64,000 nt of DNA, from positions 4,856,414-4,920,413 of the forward strand of contig OZ026835.1 in assembly GCA_964023205.1 (NCBI GenBank), in the 5' to 3' direction. Below are positions 63,301 to 64,000 of the stretch, piece by piece. How positions within the stretch are numbered: the stretch's first letter is position 1; the number at the start of each line of letters is the position of its first letter. The notes under the pieces were generated by a model. The model made no database searches. It saw only the letters and a program-made list of their open reading frames with translations, and was not told the DNA's origin. The translations under genes and the position numbers were made by a program. This stretch comes from Lutraria lutraria. Lineage: Eukaryota > Mollusca > Bivalvia > Venerida > Mactridae.

Positions 63301-64000
63301 AAGTGGTGTATAATACTCATAGAAAAATCTGAAGTTCTCCTGTCGATCATTACTTCGTATCCGCTGGGCTTTGGACTCATTAATTTGCTCTTTGACTGAT
63401 ACAGGCCTATCAGGGACTTATTAACAAAAAAAAGAAGAAACCTTACATAAAATCTGGATCAGCCCAATTATCGGTATTGTTAAGCAATGGGTCTATTGTT
63501 AAATCCAATTTCGCGATTTCTATACACTGTAGTTATTCCTGAACATAGTAACGGAAATTTTCCAGTATTCGTGCGGCTAATCTTAGATTTGTAATGGAAC
63601 AGATAGCCTTCGTGATAGAACGCAATTGCTTAATATAAAATAAAGTTCGTGGAAGGTTAAATAGCTCTTTGAGTACTTATTGCATGCATGTAAGCATTTG
63701 TATTATTTTTATGCAATATTTCTGAATTGATTGAATCATACTTTTTCCAAGTATTCATTGCAATGCTATGTATTTCAAAATGAACCACATTCTGATTGTT
63801 TTCTCTGTTCACATTTTCAAAACTGGAAGATGATAAACTATGAACTTGAAGAAAAGATATTTTGTCAGACTAAAAAATTGACACAACATTATCGCAGACT
63901 TTGTTCTTGAATTGACAAATCATCAGATAAAAAACAAAGGATATTCCGTTAGACTATGGAATTAAAACAAAAGACTTTAACATGAAATGGCATTTTGTCT
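60334..64000. other. Downstream flank with no gene seen
   Basis: AT-rich sequence after the stop of the plus-strand candidate. ATTAAA near 60643 and AATAAA near 60953 are possible but unconvincing poly(A) signals. No exon, RNA gene or repeat family is recognised up to the window end. Confidence 0.45.

Overview
The window looks like nuclear DNA from a bivalve mollusc. It is AT-rich and intron-dominated, with short exons bounded by GT-AG sites. It also carries repeat types I associate with bivalve genomes: tRNA-headed SINEs with CAAA tails, 'ccttgacctttgacc' and 'caaacgggcgtataaaaa' dispersed repeats, and small terminal-inverted-repeat (TIR) elements with AACCTCT or AAACCTGT ends. No prokaryotic gene organisation, CRISPR array or autonomous transposon ORF was found. 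The bivalve assignment rests on remembered repeat and gene families, not on a search.

The dominant gene is on the minus strand: an ensconsin/MAP7-family microtubule-associated protein occupying about 2.7-49.0 kb. Nine coding exons can be joined with every intron phase agreeing (49026-48984, 30088-29630, 12564-12323, 10213-9922, 7031-6885, 4722-4489, 4205-4150, 3847-3590, 2736-2689). They total 1779 nt, or 593 codons without a stop. The product has a short acidic N-terminus, a Ser/Asp/Glu-rich region, the basic/acidic coiled coil typical of the MAP7 microtubule-binding domain, a Ser/Arg/Pro-rich linker, and the start of a second charged helix. The kinesin-binding C-terminus and 3' UTR are expected below position 1. 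Up to three more first coding exons (41545, 34663, 19198) start with ATG and end in the same phase 1 as the main first exon. This suggests several promoters that swap the N-terminus; the 19198 exon would skip the whole acidic region.

The main promoter is compact: a CRE overlapping an E-box ends 8 bp before a TISU/YY1-like start codon.

On the plus strand, four exons with phase-matched splice sites (47701-47838, 49384-49434, 55051-55146, 59960-60333) build a candidate 218-codon protein that I do not recognise. Its first exon lies inside MAP7 intron 1, so the two genes would overlap head to head. A further isolated plus-strand exon-like ORF is at 20429-20595.

The rest is intronic or flanking DNA with repeats. 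There are three clear minisatellites (18.8, 42.3 and 51.2 kb), at least seven TIR elements, six SINE copies or fragments, and a pair of nearly identical 76-bp hairpins in opposite orientation (15.86 and 39.23 kb). From 60.3 to 64.0 kb I see no gene.
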